DNA of 64,000 bases from Microcebus murinus (taxonomy: Eukaryota > Chordata > Mammalia > Primates > Cheirogaleidae): contig NC_134106.1 of assembly GCF_040939455.1 (NCBI RefSeq), positions 71,278,001 through 71,342,000 of the forward strand, read 5' to 3'. The position numbers and the translations under genes were made by a program. The notes beneath the pieces were generated by a model. It saw nothing but the letters and a program-made list of their open reading frames with translations, searched no databases and had not been told where the DNA came from. Below, in pieces: positions 1 through 10,445 of this stretch. How positions within the stretch are numbered: the first letter of the stretch is position 1; each line of letters opens with the position of its first letter.

Positions 1-710
1 GTCGCAGCCTGCATAGCTGTGTGTCGCTGTCATTGCACAGCCTGGATTTGAATCAAGGCTCTTGAGGCTTTTAACAGCTCTGTTCCTCAGCCTGAGTAAT
101 GCCCTGGAGCCATCCAAACTCAGCGTGCGGAAGCCAGGCAGGCTCCTGTTTTGTCATGATCCACTGTCCTCTCAACCAGAAGGGAGCAGGGGAGGGCAGG
201 CTGCATGGCCGCCTGCGAGGTGCAGGTGGGGAGAGGCCCTCTGGCCTGGTGGGGGCTGTGCAGGGCAGATGGTCAGGCTGCAGCACATGCCACCAGCCCA
301 GCTGCACCAGAGCCCTCCCCGCCGCCTCATGTGAAGGCCATGTGTGCACAGCTGGCCTGGCCCCTGTGCAGGGCTGCTCCCTGCCAGCTGGGAGGGGTCG
401 AAGGGAAAGGCTGGCCTTTCTGGGTGGCGAGAGGAGGGGCTGGAGTGGCAGGACCTTCTGTCTCACAAGCTGTGCCCCCCCTGGGGTATCGGGTGTGCGT
501 GTGGATTTCCTCTCTCCCCTCAAAGTCCCTCAGCGCTGTTGGAGGTATGGTAGCACTGGAAGGTGGTGAGGGGTTGTACCTCCCCTGCTGTCCCTAGAGT
601 CTCCCAGGGGTCCTCACCAAGTGAACTCAGGGTGGCCCAGGAGGGGGGTTGGGGAGTATGTCCTCCACTCAGCACCTCATCTCAAACCCCATAGGTAAAA
701 GGGAGCTATG

Positions 711-1021
711 GACCGGGTGCGGTAGCTCACGCCTGTAATCCTAGTGCTCTGGGAGGCCGATGCGGGCAGATCACTCGAGGTCAGGAGTTCGAAACCAGCC
801 TGAGCAAGAGTGAGACCCTGTCTCTACTAAAAATAGAGAGAAATTAATTGGCCAACTAAAAATATTAGCCGGGCATGGTGGTGCATGCCTGTAGTCCCAG
901 CTACTCGGGAGGCTGAGGCAGGAGGATCGCTTGAGCCCAGGAGTTTGAGGTTGCTGTGAGCTAGGCTGATGCCACGGCACTCTAGCCTGGGCAACAGAGT
1001 AAGACTCTGTCTCAAAAAAAA
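711..1021 (+). mobile_element. Alu SINE, strepsirrhine type
   Basis: A complete dimeric Alu runs from the left-arm start to an A tail at about 1013-1021. The middle A-rich part carries the extra segment with AATTAATTGGCCAACTAAAA, and the right arm has the GTGAGCTAGGCTGATGCC block, both of which I take as strepsirrhine traits. The flanks GGGAGCTATG (701-710) and GGGAGATATG (1023-1032) are a target-site duplication with one mismatch. It is an intronic retroposon without apparent gene function. Confidence 0.93.
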
Positions 1022-1194
1022 GGGGAGATATGGAAGGGGGGCCAGGCAGCCTGTGCATATCTTCTCAGGCAGTGTGGGACAGGCCTGCTTGCATTGGGCT
1101 ACTCGCAAGTACCTAAGGGTGACAGAGGCCTTTCTCCTATTCCATCGTGTCCTCAGTTACCAGGGTAGCTGCTTGTTGAGGCTCGTTATGTCCG

Positions 1195-1352
1195 GTGCCT
1201 TACCTGGGCATGCTGTTGCATATCTATAGTGCTACCTTCCCATGTTACAGATGAGAACAGAGAGGTTGCAAATTGCTCAAGGTCACAGAGTGACCAGGGA
1301 TCTGTACCCAAGCCTGTCTGGCCCTGGGGCTACAGCTCTTAACCACTAAGAC
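1195..1352 (-). mobile_element. MIR SINE fragment
   Basis: The + strand shows TTACAGATGAGAACAGAG, AAGGTCACAGAG and a cysteine-free tRNA-derived end, the usual reverse-complement MIR core. It is an old, diverged copy. Confidence 0.7.
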
Positions 1353-1734
1353 CCAGGTTCTCAGGGGCCAGCCTGGTGGCTATGTAGGAGATTGGGATTT
1401 TAAAGGACCTATTGAAATAGATCTTGAGAAGGATCTTGAACAGCTCTGGGTACAGTGGCTTTGCCCCGGAAATCCACCACTCACTGACGCAAGGTGATTA
1501 GAGAATGGTTTCAGATGGAATCAAGCGCTCAGCAGAGTGGACATAGTACTGTCTGAGCTCTGTGGGCCCAGGAGTCTTGGTGGCCTTCCAGGAGGGCTGA
1601 AGGGTGGGCAGGAGTTGGCACAGAAGCAGAAGGGTGGAGGGCTTCGAGGTCTTTCCTGCATTCTCTGGCAGGTTCTTGGCTTTGTTTCTTTATGGTGCTT
1701 TCCCACGTTTGCCCGCTGGGGTCCTATTCTGAGG

Positions 1735-1840
1735 TGGCTGGCATTCTGATGCCCATTTTATTGGTGAGGAAACTGAGGTTCTGTAAGGTTCTGGACCTAC
1801 CTAAGGTCACATGGGTGGCCAGGTGTAGAGCCAGGCCCTT
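1735..1840 (-). mobile_element. MIR SINE fragment
   Basis: The motifs CCCATTTTATTGGTGAGGAA, ACTGAGG and AAGGTCACATGG follow the reverse complement of the MIR core in the right order. Confidence 0.75.
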
Positions 1841-2159
1841 GGGCTCCCGGGTCAGTCCCCTTCCTGCTTTTTCTTGCTGCTGGAGCTGGGAGAGGGTTCA
1901 GCTGGGGGTGGGTGGATGGAATGTTTTGGGGGTAAATGGGGACCTTGGGCAAATGCCAAAACCTGCTCCTCTGAAGTTGAAAAGTCCTTGTGGGATGAGC
2001 ATGAGGCAGATCCTTTTTCTTTCCTGAAAATTGAGCAGTCTGTTGGGAGGGAGAGCCAGGTGGTTCTGCTTCCTCCTCTGGCCTGTATCCTCTGATCAGG
2101 GTGAGCAGACACCACTGGCTCTTTGGAAAGAGCCCAGCTAACCCACAAGTTCAAAATCT

Positions 2160-2290
2160 AGCTTATCTCTCACCAGCTGAGAGATCCAGAGAGTTCCTAC
2201 GTGCCTGGAGGTCACATACTTCTCTGAAAAGTGAAAGTGATCATTTCTACCTCATTAGGCTGCTTAAAAGATGAATGTGGACCTTGCATT
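2160..2290 (+). mobile_element. MIR SINE fragment (diverged)
   Basis: Forward-oriented MIR-like sequence: CACATACTTCTCTGAA, then AAAGTGATCATTTCTACCTC and TTAAAAGATGAATG in consensus order. Divergence is high. Confidence 0.5.
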
Positions 2291-2424
2291 TGAAACACCC
2301 ACCCTCTGCCTGGCCTTAGTCGATCACAGTGAACAGCAAGGCGGCCCAGGTCTCAGTGGTCATAGAGGGCTGCGCTGCACAGGCTCTGGCATGAGTTGCT
2401 GTACCTAGTCCCTGCAGCTGGGTT

Positions 2425-2545
2425 CGGGACACGGCACTGTTGTCCCCACTCCCCAGATGGGGGCACTAAGGCTGAGAGAGGTGGAGGCACTTGCCCAAAG
2501 TCACATTGCTAGTAAGTGCCTGGAATTCAGACCAGCTCTTTCCTC
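2425..2545 (-). mobile_element. MIR SINE fragment
   Basis: CCCCAGATGGGGGCACTAAG, GAGAGAGGTGG, CTTGCCCAAAGTCACA and TTGCTAGTAAGTG match the reverse MIR core. Confidence 0.75.
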
Positions 2546-2809
2546 CCTACCTTAGAGCTGGTTGCTAGATTCTTGCTTTGCTGGGGTAGCCCAGGCCAGG
2601 GTGCCTCTGAGCTGGGCCATCTGGGGCTGGTTGGCTGCATCCTAGGGTTTGGGTGTCAGGACATTCTGAGGAGCCATCCCCAGAGGTGGGGGAGGAAGTG
2701 AGCGAGCTACCTGAAAGGAGCCCTTAGTGTCCCATATATGGCCACCTCTTATGGTGAGAGCCAGGGAGCCCAATGGCCATGTGCCTTTCTTGGGTGGCAG
2801 TCAGACAAG

Positions 2810-2975
2810 CTTCTGGCTCCAACCAGCATGATCTGGGGCCCAATAGTCACCTCTCTGTTTCCTCATATGCAGATGGGAAAATAATCTTTATTTGGGGGGG
2901 GGAAGGTTTTAAATAGGATAATGCCACCTGTAGGTAGCTACAATAGTGCCAGATATATGAGAGCTTAATAGATGG
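2810..2975 (+). mobile_element. MIR SINE fragment
   Basis: CTCTCTGTTTCCTCATATGC, AGATGGGAAAATAATC and ATAGTGCCAGATATATGAGA follow the forward MIR consensus. A run of ten G at about 2886 interrupts it. Confidence 0.65.
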
Positions 2976-3649
2976 TTTTCTTCTTGTTAGACCTGGCCAA
3001 TCTGGAACAAAACTGGCCTCTAACCTGGCACGGGGCCCCTAGGTTGGCCTTGGCCTCATCTGTTGCTCTGTAGTCCTGCAGTGACCCTGGGTGGCAGCGT
3101 GCAGATCCCTCCCACGATCCCTGCTCCCTGCTGGAAGCCCAGCTGTCCGGGGCCAGGGACTCAAACAGCTGGGTGTTTAAGGGAAAGCCCCAGCAGGGCA
3201 TCTGAGTGAAAACAGTGCTAGGGGCTGTGTCACGGATCTGTGCCCAGTCCCCAGAGACTCCCCCGGGGCCAGCACACCCTCCCGCAGTGAGGAGGAGGCA
3301 GAAGTGCTGGCTGGCTGGCCCCGAGACCCCCTTCCCTGCCCCAGGACGGCCAGACCTTGTTTATTTGTTCAGGCTGATAAAGCAGGATTTTCTGGACTCT
3401 GGTTAGGAACCAGCACAGTGCATTGTTCTGCCAGCTTCTCTTGGATGGGTGTTTGGAGCCGCAGCTGGGGCTGGGAGTGGGGTGTGGAAATGTATGGGAG
3501 TTGGCTTTCTCTCTGTCGCCCCCTCCTCCTCCCTGAGTTTCCTAGTCTCTGGACCCCCCGGAGGTGGAGGGTGGGGCAGACGTGGGTCCTGGCTCCAAAC
3601 CTCCTACTTCTTACCCTCTCTGGATGCCCCTTGTGGGAAACTTCTGCAA

Positions 3650-3790
3650 CACCCACTGCTATAATTTCATGGCCCTCTGCCAGGCCTTACCCTGCAATGC
3701 ATACGTCATCTCATTTAATCCTTAGCCTCCTTGGGGGGTCAGTCCTGTTCCCAATATGACAAGGACACTGAGGCTCAGAAAGAGCCTGGT
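3650..3790 (-). mobile_element. MIR SINE fragment
   Basis: CATCTCATTTAATCCTTAGC, then CAATATGACAAGGACACTGA and GGCTCAGAAAGAG match the reverse MIR 3' half and core. Confidence 0.7.
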
Positions 3791-4044
3791 ATGAGCAGGG
3801 CCTGTGCTGGGCTCTGCAGACCTGGCCTTCCCCCTCACTCACAGGGAGGTGACAGTGTGGGCCGTCGAGGACAGATGGGTGCTGTTGGAGCCTGTGAAGG
3901 GCAAGCTGCTCTCTGGGCGTAGGGTGTGGCTGGGGAGGTCAGGGAGAGCTCTTAGACAAAGTGAGGTTTAAAGTGAGATCAGAGTGGGTGATGTCCCCAA
4001 TCTGAGGTGACTGCCTTGTTCATGCTTTATCCCCGGGGCCTGGA

Positions 4045-4240
4045 ATAGAGGTTCCCATCCTTGGCACTGTCAACATTTTGGGCCAAGTAATTTCTTGTGG
4101 TGGGGGGCAGGATCCTGTGCATTGCAGGGTGTTTAGCAGCATCCCTGGCTTCTCCCCCCTCAGCCTCGCCTTCCCTTGTGTCTCCAGACATTCCCAACCA
4201 TCCTTTGAGGGACAAAGTCATTCCTGATTGAGAGCCACCG
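4045..4240 (-). mobile_element. MER20-like hAT-Charlie DNA transposon
   Basis: The + strand reads through GGCACTGTCAACATTTTGGG, GTGCATTGCAGGGTGTTTAG, CAGCATCCCTGGC and GTCTCCAGACATTCCCAA, then ends in a GATTGAGAGCCACCGG terminus. This is the reverse complement of MER20 as I remember it. MER20 is a non-autonomous eutherian hAT element of about 220 bp; some copies act as regulatory elements in uterine gene networks, but nothing here shows that for this copy. Confidence 0.8.
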
Positions 4241-4864
4241 GCCTAGAAGAGTGCCTGGCATATGGAGGGTGCTCACTAAACACTTGTCCTGTGGCTTTGC
4301 CGTGTGGTCCCCATCTCTGTGGGATACGGGTCAATCGATGACATGGATGCCGAGTATAGATCCTGAAGAGCCACAGGGAGAAGGAAACTGGGACCCTTGG
4401 TTGCTGGGTTTTTAGCCATTTAGGTGGACAGCACATCATAGGGACAGCAGGATCTATTGGTTAGCACCCATCAGGCAGATTTCGTGGAGATATTTGCACA
4501 TTACAACACAGAACTCTGTTCCATTGTGCCACAGTCCTCATAGGATTTTGCTCATGCAGGACAAATGTTGGTAGATGATGTTAAAAAGTTAGAGGCTCCA
4601 AATCTTCACCCCATACAAATCCCTATGCAATTAGTAAGCATGTAGTTGGTGATGAATCACTGACAAACGGGTCAAGTTTGTTTGGAGCTGTAAGTATTTA
4701 TTATGCAATTTTTGTCCGCCCCAGCAGCACCCTAGGTCCAGAGGGCCTATAGAGAAAGATAAAAAAAGAAAAAGGAAACCAACTGTGTTTGTGTCTTTCC
4801 AGCTGAGCACTGACACTTTCCTGCCTGTGTGTTCCCAGAGTCCCGGGTGCCTACCTCTGTTACG

Positions 4865-4978
4865 ACATTACGTCGCTCTTGAGTGTAAGCTCGCCGAAGG
4901 CAGGCATCACGTTATTAAGCGTTGGAACCCCCAAGTATCCAGCAAAACAAGTGTTGTTGAATGAATGAATGGAACATC
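4865..4978 (+). mobile_element. L2 LINE 3' end
   Basis: The block TGTAAGCTCGCCGAAGGCAG, then GTATCCAGC and a TTGTTGAATGAATGAATGG end is the standard L2 3' terminus in forward orientation. The centre is degraded. Confidence 0.75.
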
Positions 4979-5329
4979 AGAGCTAAAAAAAAGTGTCTGT
5001 TCTTTCAAAGAGACTCCTCCTCAGGGAGGGTGGAGGACAGAGCACTGTGGTGTTGGAAATTCACTGTGCTTTGATTTGGATGGATTGAATGGGCTGAGCC
5101 TCAGCCTCCTTTCCCTGCAACATGGGAATGTGGAGTGTCCCAGAGCAGATGCACCGAGATGTGTGTGTGTGTGTAAACGGCAGGTCCTTGGAACAGATCA
5201 TAAAATCAGGGTGGAGGGTGTACCTCAGACAGGCCGCCGCCCCCACACCTGCCAGGCCAAGGTGGGTGTGGGGGTTGCTCGCTCAGCACAGAGACCCCTG
5301 CAGACCATCCTGACACCTTCTTCCCCCAG

Positions 5330-5521
5330 GTGCCGTGCTACTCGTATGGGCAGAAGCTGTCCAAACTGGCCATCCTGAGGATCGCCTGCAACTACATCCT
5401 GTCCCTGGCGCGGCTGGCCGACCTCGACTACAGCGCCGACCACAGCAACCTCAGCTTCTCCGAGTGTGTGCAGCGCTGCACCCGCACCCTGCAGGCCGAG
5501 GGACGTGCCAAGAAGCGCAAG
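5330..5521 (+). CDS. ATOH8: ATOH8 exon 2: bHLH loop, helix 2 and C-terminal tail (partial CDS)
   Basis: This exon encodes 64 residues in frame from its first base (GTG, Val). It is bounded by the acceptor CAG at 5327-5329 and the donor GTATGC starting at 5522; both junctions are phase 0. The translation opens VPCYSYGQKLSKLAILRIAC, which is the loop and the start of helix 2 of the atonal-type bHLH. It continues through NYILSLARLADLDYSADH and the C-terminal module SFSECVQRCTRTLQAEGRAK, ending KKRK. From memory this matches vertebrate ATOH8. Helix 2 provides the dimerisation face for E-proteins; the DNA-contacting basic region is in exon 1, outside the window. If the protein is 321 residues as in human, this exon covers about residues 257-320. 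The frame is intact. The family call is very safe, because the loop and helix differ clearly from ATOH1, ATOH7 and the neurogenins. Confidence 0.97.
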
Positions 5522-5684
5522 GTATGCCACAGTTGCTCGGGCACAGCCTCTGGGGAGGGCAGGAAGGCAGGGACGGGAACTTGGGGTGCCCTGCTCGTGC
5601 CCAGGATTCCGAATGGGCCAGAGAGATCGGCTCGTGGAGGTTTGCTGGAGGTCGCCCCAGCTTCAGCGCTCCTCACATCCCTGG

Positions 5685-5800
5685 GATTATGAGTGTGACC
5701 CTACTCCTCGTCATCGGACTTCTGGGTGACCTTGGACAGTCACCCAGGGTCTCTAGGCCTGGGTTTGCTCATCACTTAAACGCAGAGGCCTGTTTAGCTC
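5685..5800 (+). mobile_element. MIR SINE fragment
   Basis: GGGTGACCTTGGACAGTCAC, TCTAGGCCTGGGTTTGCTC and ATCACTTAAACG follow the forward MIR core (the CTTGGGCAAGT/CTCAGTTTCC region). Confidence 0.6.
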
Positions 5801-5959
5801 TGAAGCCCTTTCTGGCCTTAGGTTTTCTGGTGCCCAATTCCCTTGTGGTCCTCTCAGGATGAGATTCCCCTGAGCAGGGTGACGCCCAGGAGAGCCCTTT
5901 GGCAGGTTTTGGGAAGGTGACTTTGTCTGTCGGTTACCTGAGGCTGTGCATTAAGGCAG

Positions 5960-6330
5960 GTGATACTCATTCATTCATTCACTCATTCTGGAGAGATTTA
6001 CTGAGCCCCAACCTTGTGCCAAGCAAGTTGGATGGAGAAATAAAGATGATAAACTTATGGTCCTGGTCCCCATGCAGCTCACAAGATGGTCAGAGAGACC
6101 CTCCTGTAAGTAGATCAGGGCAGGACAGTGTGGCTGTGCGAGGGGCAGTGGAAGGCCTGGCAGAGGAGGGACGTGTTGAGCCTTCTGCTCCTGGGAGTTT
6201 GAAAGGGCATCGTGGTGTAAGTGGTGTTTGGGCTGGGACTAGCAGGACAACCAGGAGGTCACTGGGCAGATGAAGGATGGAACAGCATCCGAGGCAGAGG
6301 GAACAGCATATACAAAGCCTGCTGTGCTTG
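5960..6330 (-). mobile_element. L2 LINE 3' part
   Basis: The run begins with CATTCATTCATTCACTCATT and GAGATTTACTGAGC, then reads GATGATAAACTTATGGTCCT and, further on, GGATGGAACAGCATCCGAGG with GAACAGCATATACAAAG. This is the usual order of a reverse-strand L2 3' kilobase. Confidence 0.7.
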
Positions 6331-6724
6331 GGAAGTGCGTGCAAGAGGAATGGTGTCGGGCACAGCTGCGGTCCCCAGATGGCCTGTGCTTCAGGCATTT
6401 ACAGTCAGGGGTTAGTGCTGAGCAAGGCTCATTGCAGCTCTCTGAGTCTGCTTCCGTGTGGCTGGAAGGAGAGAGGCAGAGAGTGGGGCTGGTCCATGTG
6501 TGTGAGGAGAGATGATGGCAGCCCTGGAGCAGGAGGGCTCCCCTGGCATTCAGGGGTGACTCTGTCACCCTCCATCCAATCTTCCTTCCTGGCCTGCCCT
6601 TCCCCCTTACCCTGACAGCCGTCCCCTGGACCCCCTTTCAGGCAGGCCCCTTGGTGGGTTCTCCGGGGTTTCCCAGAGGCCCCCATGGACGCCCAGCCCC
6701 ATGCCAGGGAGGGCTGCGCCACCT

Positions 6725-6960
6725 CCTCACCGTCAGCCCCGCCGCTAATTGAACCTGCATTCCTGGGAGTGATTTAATGTGGACCAATTAGATGAAATCC
6801 TCATCAAGTGGGTGAGAGAGGAAGCGCCACTGGCTGCGCTGGGCGGCTTTCCTCTGCAAAGTGACCGGGTAAATGAAGGCGTGATTGATGGCTCCATGCG
6901 GCGCGGTGACAAAGGAGGTTCGTAAACTCTCGGTGAACTTCCCCTGGCATCCAGGCCGGT
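6725..6960. promoter_or_regulatory. Candidate conserved intronic regulatory element
   Basis: A repeat-poor segment about 1.2 kb downstream of exon 2. It has homeodomain-like cores (GCTAATTGAA, CCAATTAGAT), a GTGATTTAATG box and a GCGTGATTGATGG box, which give it more AT-rich binding-type words than its GC-rich neighbourhood. Part of it (6811-6891) is related to 8583-8661. A regulatory role is inference; a cross-species alignment is needed to show constraint. Confidence 0.35.
6811..6891. repeat. Intronic repeat pair, copy A
   Basis: About 81 bp alignable to 8583-8661 in the same orientation, with shared blocks GGTGAGAG, CTGGCTGC, GGCTTT, AAGTG, TGAAGGC and ATGG. I count about 62 matches and 2 gap bases (roughly 77%). 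The pair is not MIR, L2, Alu or MER20. Confidence 0.65.
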
Positions 6961-7269
6961 TGTTGGAGGTGTGGATGGGCAGGGTGGGCAGGCGCCCTGT
7001 CCTCTTCCCGCCCCAGTCGCCCGGCCCCTGCCCCCTCACCCTGCCTCCCCCTCTTCACCATGGAAAGGGGTGCTCAGAAGCCCCCTCCCTCCGCTGGCTC
7101 CTTGCCCGGAGCAGGGTCCTGGGCTGGGAGGAGGCTGTCCCCTCCAGTGAGGAAGAGGAGCAAGTAGGGCGAGGAGCCCTGGCAGAGCGGCTGTTTTGGT
7201 TTCCCCCAGAGTCACCTCAAATCTAAGGCACCAACCTCCCCATAGTGCATATCGGGAGGCCGAGGACAC

Positions 7270-7440
7270 AGATTGTGGTTAAGCGCACCCAGCAGCCCTG
7301 GGCTCTAGTCCTGGCTCACCGCCGACCAGTTGTGTCATCCGGACCCATTTCTCGCCCTCCTCCAGCCTGTTTTCTCATTGATAAATGGGGATAGTGGAAA
7401 ACACTCACTCACACCTTGAAGGTGAAATGAGTCACTGCGG
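7270..7440 (+). mobile_element. MIR SINE
   Basis: GTGGTTAAGCGC, CCCTGGGCTCTAGTCCTGGC, the CCAGTTGTGTCATCCGGAC block and TTTTCTCATTGATAAATGGG follow the forward MIR consensus from near its 5' end. Confidence 0.8.
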
Positions 7441-8582
7441 GAGAGCGAGGGGCACCCAGGGCATGTTTGTGGTGGCACCCTCGTGGCCTCCCCACCCTCA
7501 GGCAGTGGGACCCGAAAACACTTGCATTTGAACTTGAGGCTCTTCCTACTTAACTTAATTGCCTTGGAGGGGCTTTGGGGGCCAAGGTGGGAATTCCAGG
7601 GTGGGAATAGTCTCTTTCCTCTCCACTCTGCCCCCAGCCAGCCCAGGCCTGAGGGCACCTCCCCATCTCCTGCCCTCACTCTGCCTGTGGTGGGTCTGAG
7701 GAGGTCACCCCACTGGGTGTTTTTGCCCTAATGACCTTCATGGCCTCACAGGTTCACATCACATCCATAGTGACACGTTTCCCGAATGAAGACACTCAGG
7801 GACCAGTGTTCATATCGGAGCCCCCCAGACCACTCCCTGCTTGGGTAGTTTTATCTGGACAATCAAGATTTGGCCCTGCAGCCTTTGCAAGTGTGGACTG
7901 TTGGTGTGTCCCAGGCAGTCAGATTGCTTCTCATCTCATGACCCCTGGTGTCCCTGGAGCCCTTGAGCACTCAGGCACCCCCTTTTAGGCCCCTGTAACC
8001 CACCTTTGAGCACCTGTCCTTTTGCTGCCTGAGTCTTTAATTGCTAGTTGTCATCCTTCTGTCTGTCTGTCTGACCTAATCTGGGTGTGCTGCCCCCCTC
8101 TTTCCCTGCCGCCTTGGTTGGGATGTGTGGCATCACGCTGAGACCAGTGTAGCTGGCCTGAGCTAGCCTCTCTCGGCAGATGTCGTGCTCTGGGGATGGA
8201 TTCTCTGGCCCCTGAGACTGAGGGCCCTGGAGCCCCAGGGGACGGGGTTTCCTGCCTCCGTGGGGCCCCTTGCCCTGACCTTTCGTTTGGAGGGTTGAGA
8301 TGGTCTGAATGGGGAGCACATCTTTAGATGGGTCCTGGCTTTTGAGTTGTAATTGGACTCTCACTAGTTGTATCTTCCTCCTTTTGTGGCCACCCAGCCT
8401 GGGCCTCCGAGGCCCCACCTCCACTTACCAAGATTCTGTTTGGGAACCAACCCCCAGGACAATTCGACCAACAGCTATTTTTCCCTCATGTGTGGGGCTG
8501 TTTCTGCGAAAAGGCTTACAAAGTTCTAATGGTAAATTGCACCTGGTTACAAGTTTATGGGGAGAGACTGAGGACATGCTCA

Positions 8583-8661
8583 GGTGAGAGTGGACGTGCT
8601 GCTGGCTGCTGTGGGTGGCTTTCTCTGGAAGTGGCTGGATACGTGAAGGCAGGATTCATGG
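8583..8661. repeat. Intronic repeat pair, copy B
   Basis: Related to 6811-6891, as described there. The similarity fades on both sides, at about 8580 and 8665. Confidence 0.65.
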
Positions 8662-10251
8662 TACCCGGGCAGGTTCCAGGGGAAGCCAGGAACTCACAGC
8701 AGCGGCAGGAAGAGCCCCTTCTTTCCTCTTCAGCAGGTGTCCATCCCCTTATAGGATATGTGACCACTGCAGGGGTCCCCAAGCAAGAGATGGGGCTCTT
8801 AAAGCGCTCCTCTCCCTTCCTCTCCCTTTCTTCCTTCTGTGAATAGCTACTGACCACCCTCGACGTGCCAGACGCAGTACAGGTAGCGTAGGCACAAAAT
8901 AATTTGCCACGTACCACCAAGTGGCAACTGAACACTCTTTGGCCTAGAGGGTTTGGGAATCAGGAGTGATCAGGGTGAGAAAAAGGAAAAGCAAAGAGAA
9001 TTCCTGCTTCTAACATAAGCCTGCAGCAGTCAGCTGCCACCAGGAAGCTGCGTTGGGGAACTCAGTGGGCAGGAAAGCCAGGGAGATCACCCAGAGCCCT
9101 GCTGGGGCATGAGGGCATGGAAGAGGAGTGAGAACTAGAACCTTCCATCCAGGGGTATTTTCCCTTTCTGGGTCTGGAGGTATGTTCATGGGCTGCATTG
9201 GCATGCAGTCCCTGTGCCACCACCTTGGGGCTTGCCTGTTGGCCTCACTTTTGAGAAGGCCCTGAGACTGGGTGCTCGGGCCCAGTTTGGTTTTGAATGG
9301 CATGGTGAGTGTGTAGTTTCTTTGCAGGACCTGACTTCAGTCCCTCTCACTCAGGGCTGCTGGGGTCCCTTGTTGTTCTTCCCTGGATGAGATGACCACC
9401 TAGGACTACTTGCTTTCCAGCCCCTTCCTACCAAAAATGAGCCTTGCTGGAGTTCATGGCCCCCTCCATGTGTCTATGGTTGTGGAAGCCCAACTGGTTA
9501 ATTAATTCCTGACCAGGTGTGTGTGGTGGGGGACAGCTTCACGGTCACCCTCCTAGCAACTTGGTTGCATGGTAACTGGGGTTTAAAGTCTTAGGCCCAG
9601 CAATGCTGATGATGGGCCTGTCAGGCAGGGCTGCAGGAGGCTGAGGGACAAAGGTTTGGGCCTGCAGGCTCTGGGGACAGTGGGCAGATGTCTGCTGTAG
9701 CAGCTGGAATGATGACAGTCATCACCACAGTGACTGATGGCTATTGGAACCATCCCACGTGGGGAACTGCTCCCTCGGAGTCTATGTCCATAGGAGGCTG
9801 GGCGACCCTCCTTCAGGACAGCTCCTTGGGAGGTTGAGCCCCCAGTGTCCTCAAGTGTCCTCTGAGGTCCCATGCATTCCTCATGAGCTGCCCTGTCCCT
9901 CCAAGCCTGTTAAGAATGGGATGTAAAGTGCGATGGGCTCACCCACTAAGCATCCTCTGCCCATCTCAGCCCTTCCCGGTGAGGGGGTTGCGGACCCCAG
10001 GCCAGTGAGTCCTCCCTTTCTGGGCCTCACAGGATGTGACTTTGAGGGTTTGCAGCCCCATTTGGAAGCCCCAGAAGTACAGAGGGCCGTGTCAGAGGCC
10101 GCCCAGCAGAGAGACAGGCGGGAGGGGTGGAAGGCTCTGGAGAGTTCAGTTCTGACTCGACTGCAGCCGGAGATAATGCACGTTAAGCACCTGGCTCTGG
10201 GCCACGTGTCTGCAGCTCCTGTTTTTAAAGCAGCAACTCCTGGGAGCTTCT

Positions 10252-10305
10252 GAGGAAAAGGAGGAGGAGGAGGGGGACGAGGAAGAGCAGGAGGCGGCAG
10301 AACTG
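10252..10305 (+). repeat. Polypurine (GGA)n tract
   Basis: A nearly pure purine run (GAGGAAAAGGAGGAGGAGGA, then GGGGGACGAGGAAGAGCAGG) with one or two pyrimidine breaks. Such tracts can form triplex DNA. Confidence 0.75.
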
Positions 10306-10404
10306 TTCGTCCACACCTGGGCTGGGCGAGCCTCGCCAGACCTGCAGAATAGGAAAGGGCCAGTTTTCTACAATCTAGAGCATTGCTGTCCAGCGATGTT
10401 AAGC

Positions 10405-10445
10405 CATTGAGCAGCAATAATAATAACAACAGCAGCAGCAGTGAC
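10405..10445 (+). repeat. (AAT)n/(CAG)n short tandem tract
   Basis: AATAATAATAACAACAGCAG is followed by CAGCAGTG. It is a short, imperfect trinucleotide tract and may begin within an old MIR end. Confidence 0.6.

Larger units (their letters stand above)
1..5329 (+). other. ATOH8: ATOH8 intron 1, 3' end
   Basis: This is the last 5.3 kb of intron 1, ending in a pyrimidine-rich tract (CTTCTTCCCCCAG) that is a good acceptor at 5327-5329. It contains one Alu, several MIR copies, one MER20 and one L2 3' end, listed separately. I recognise nothing in the stretches 1-700, 1360-1730, 1850-2160, 2980-3650, 3790-4040, 4240-4860 and 4980-5329. Open frames there are short, lack known domains and sit in GC-rich DNA. 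Confidence 0.85.
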
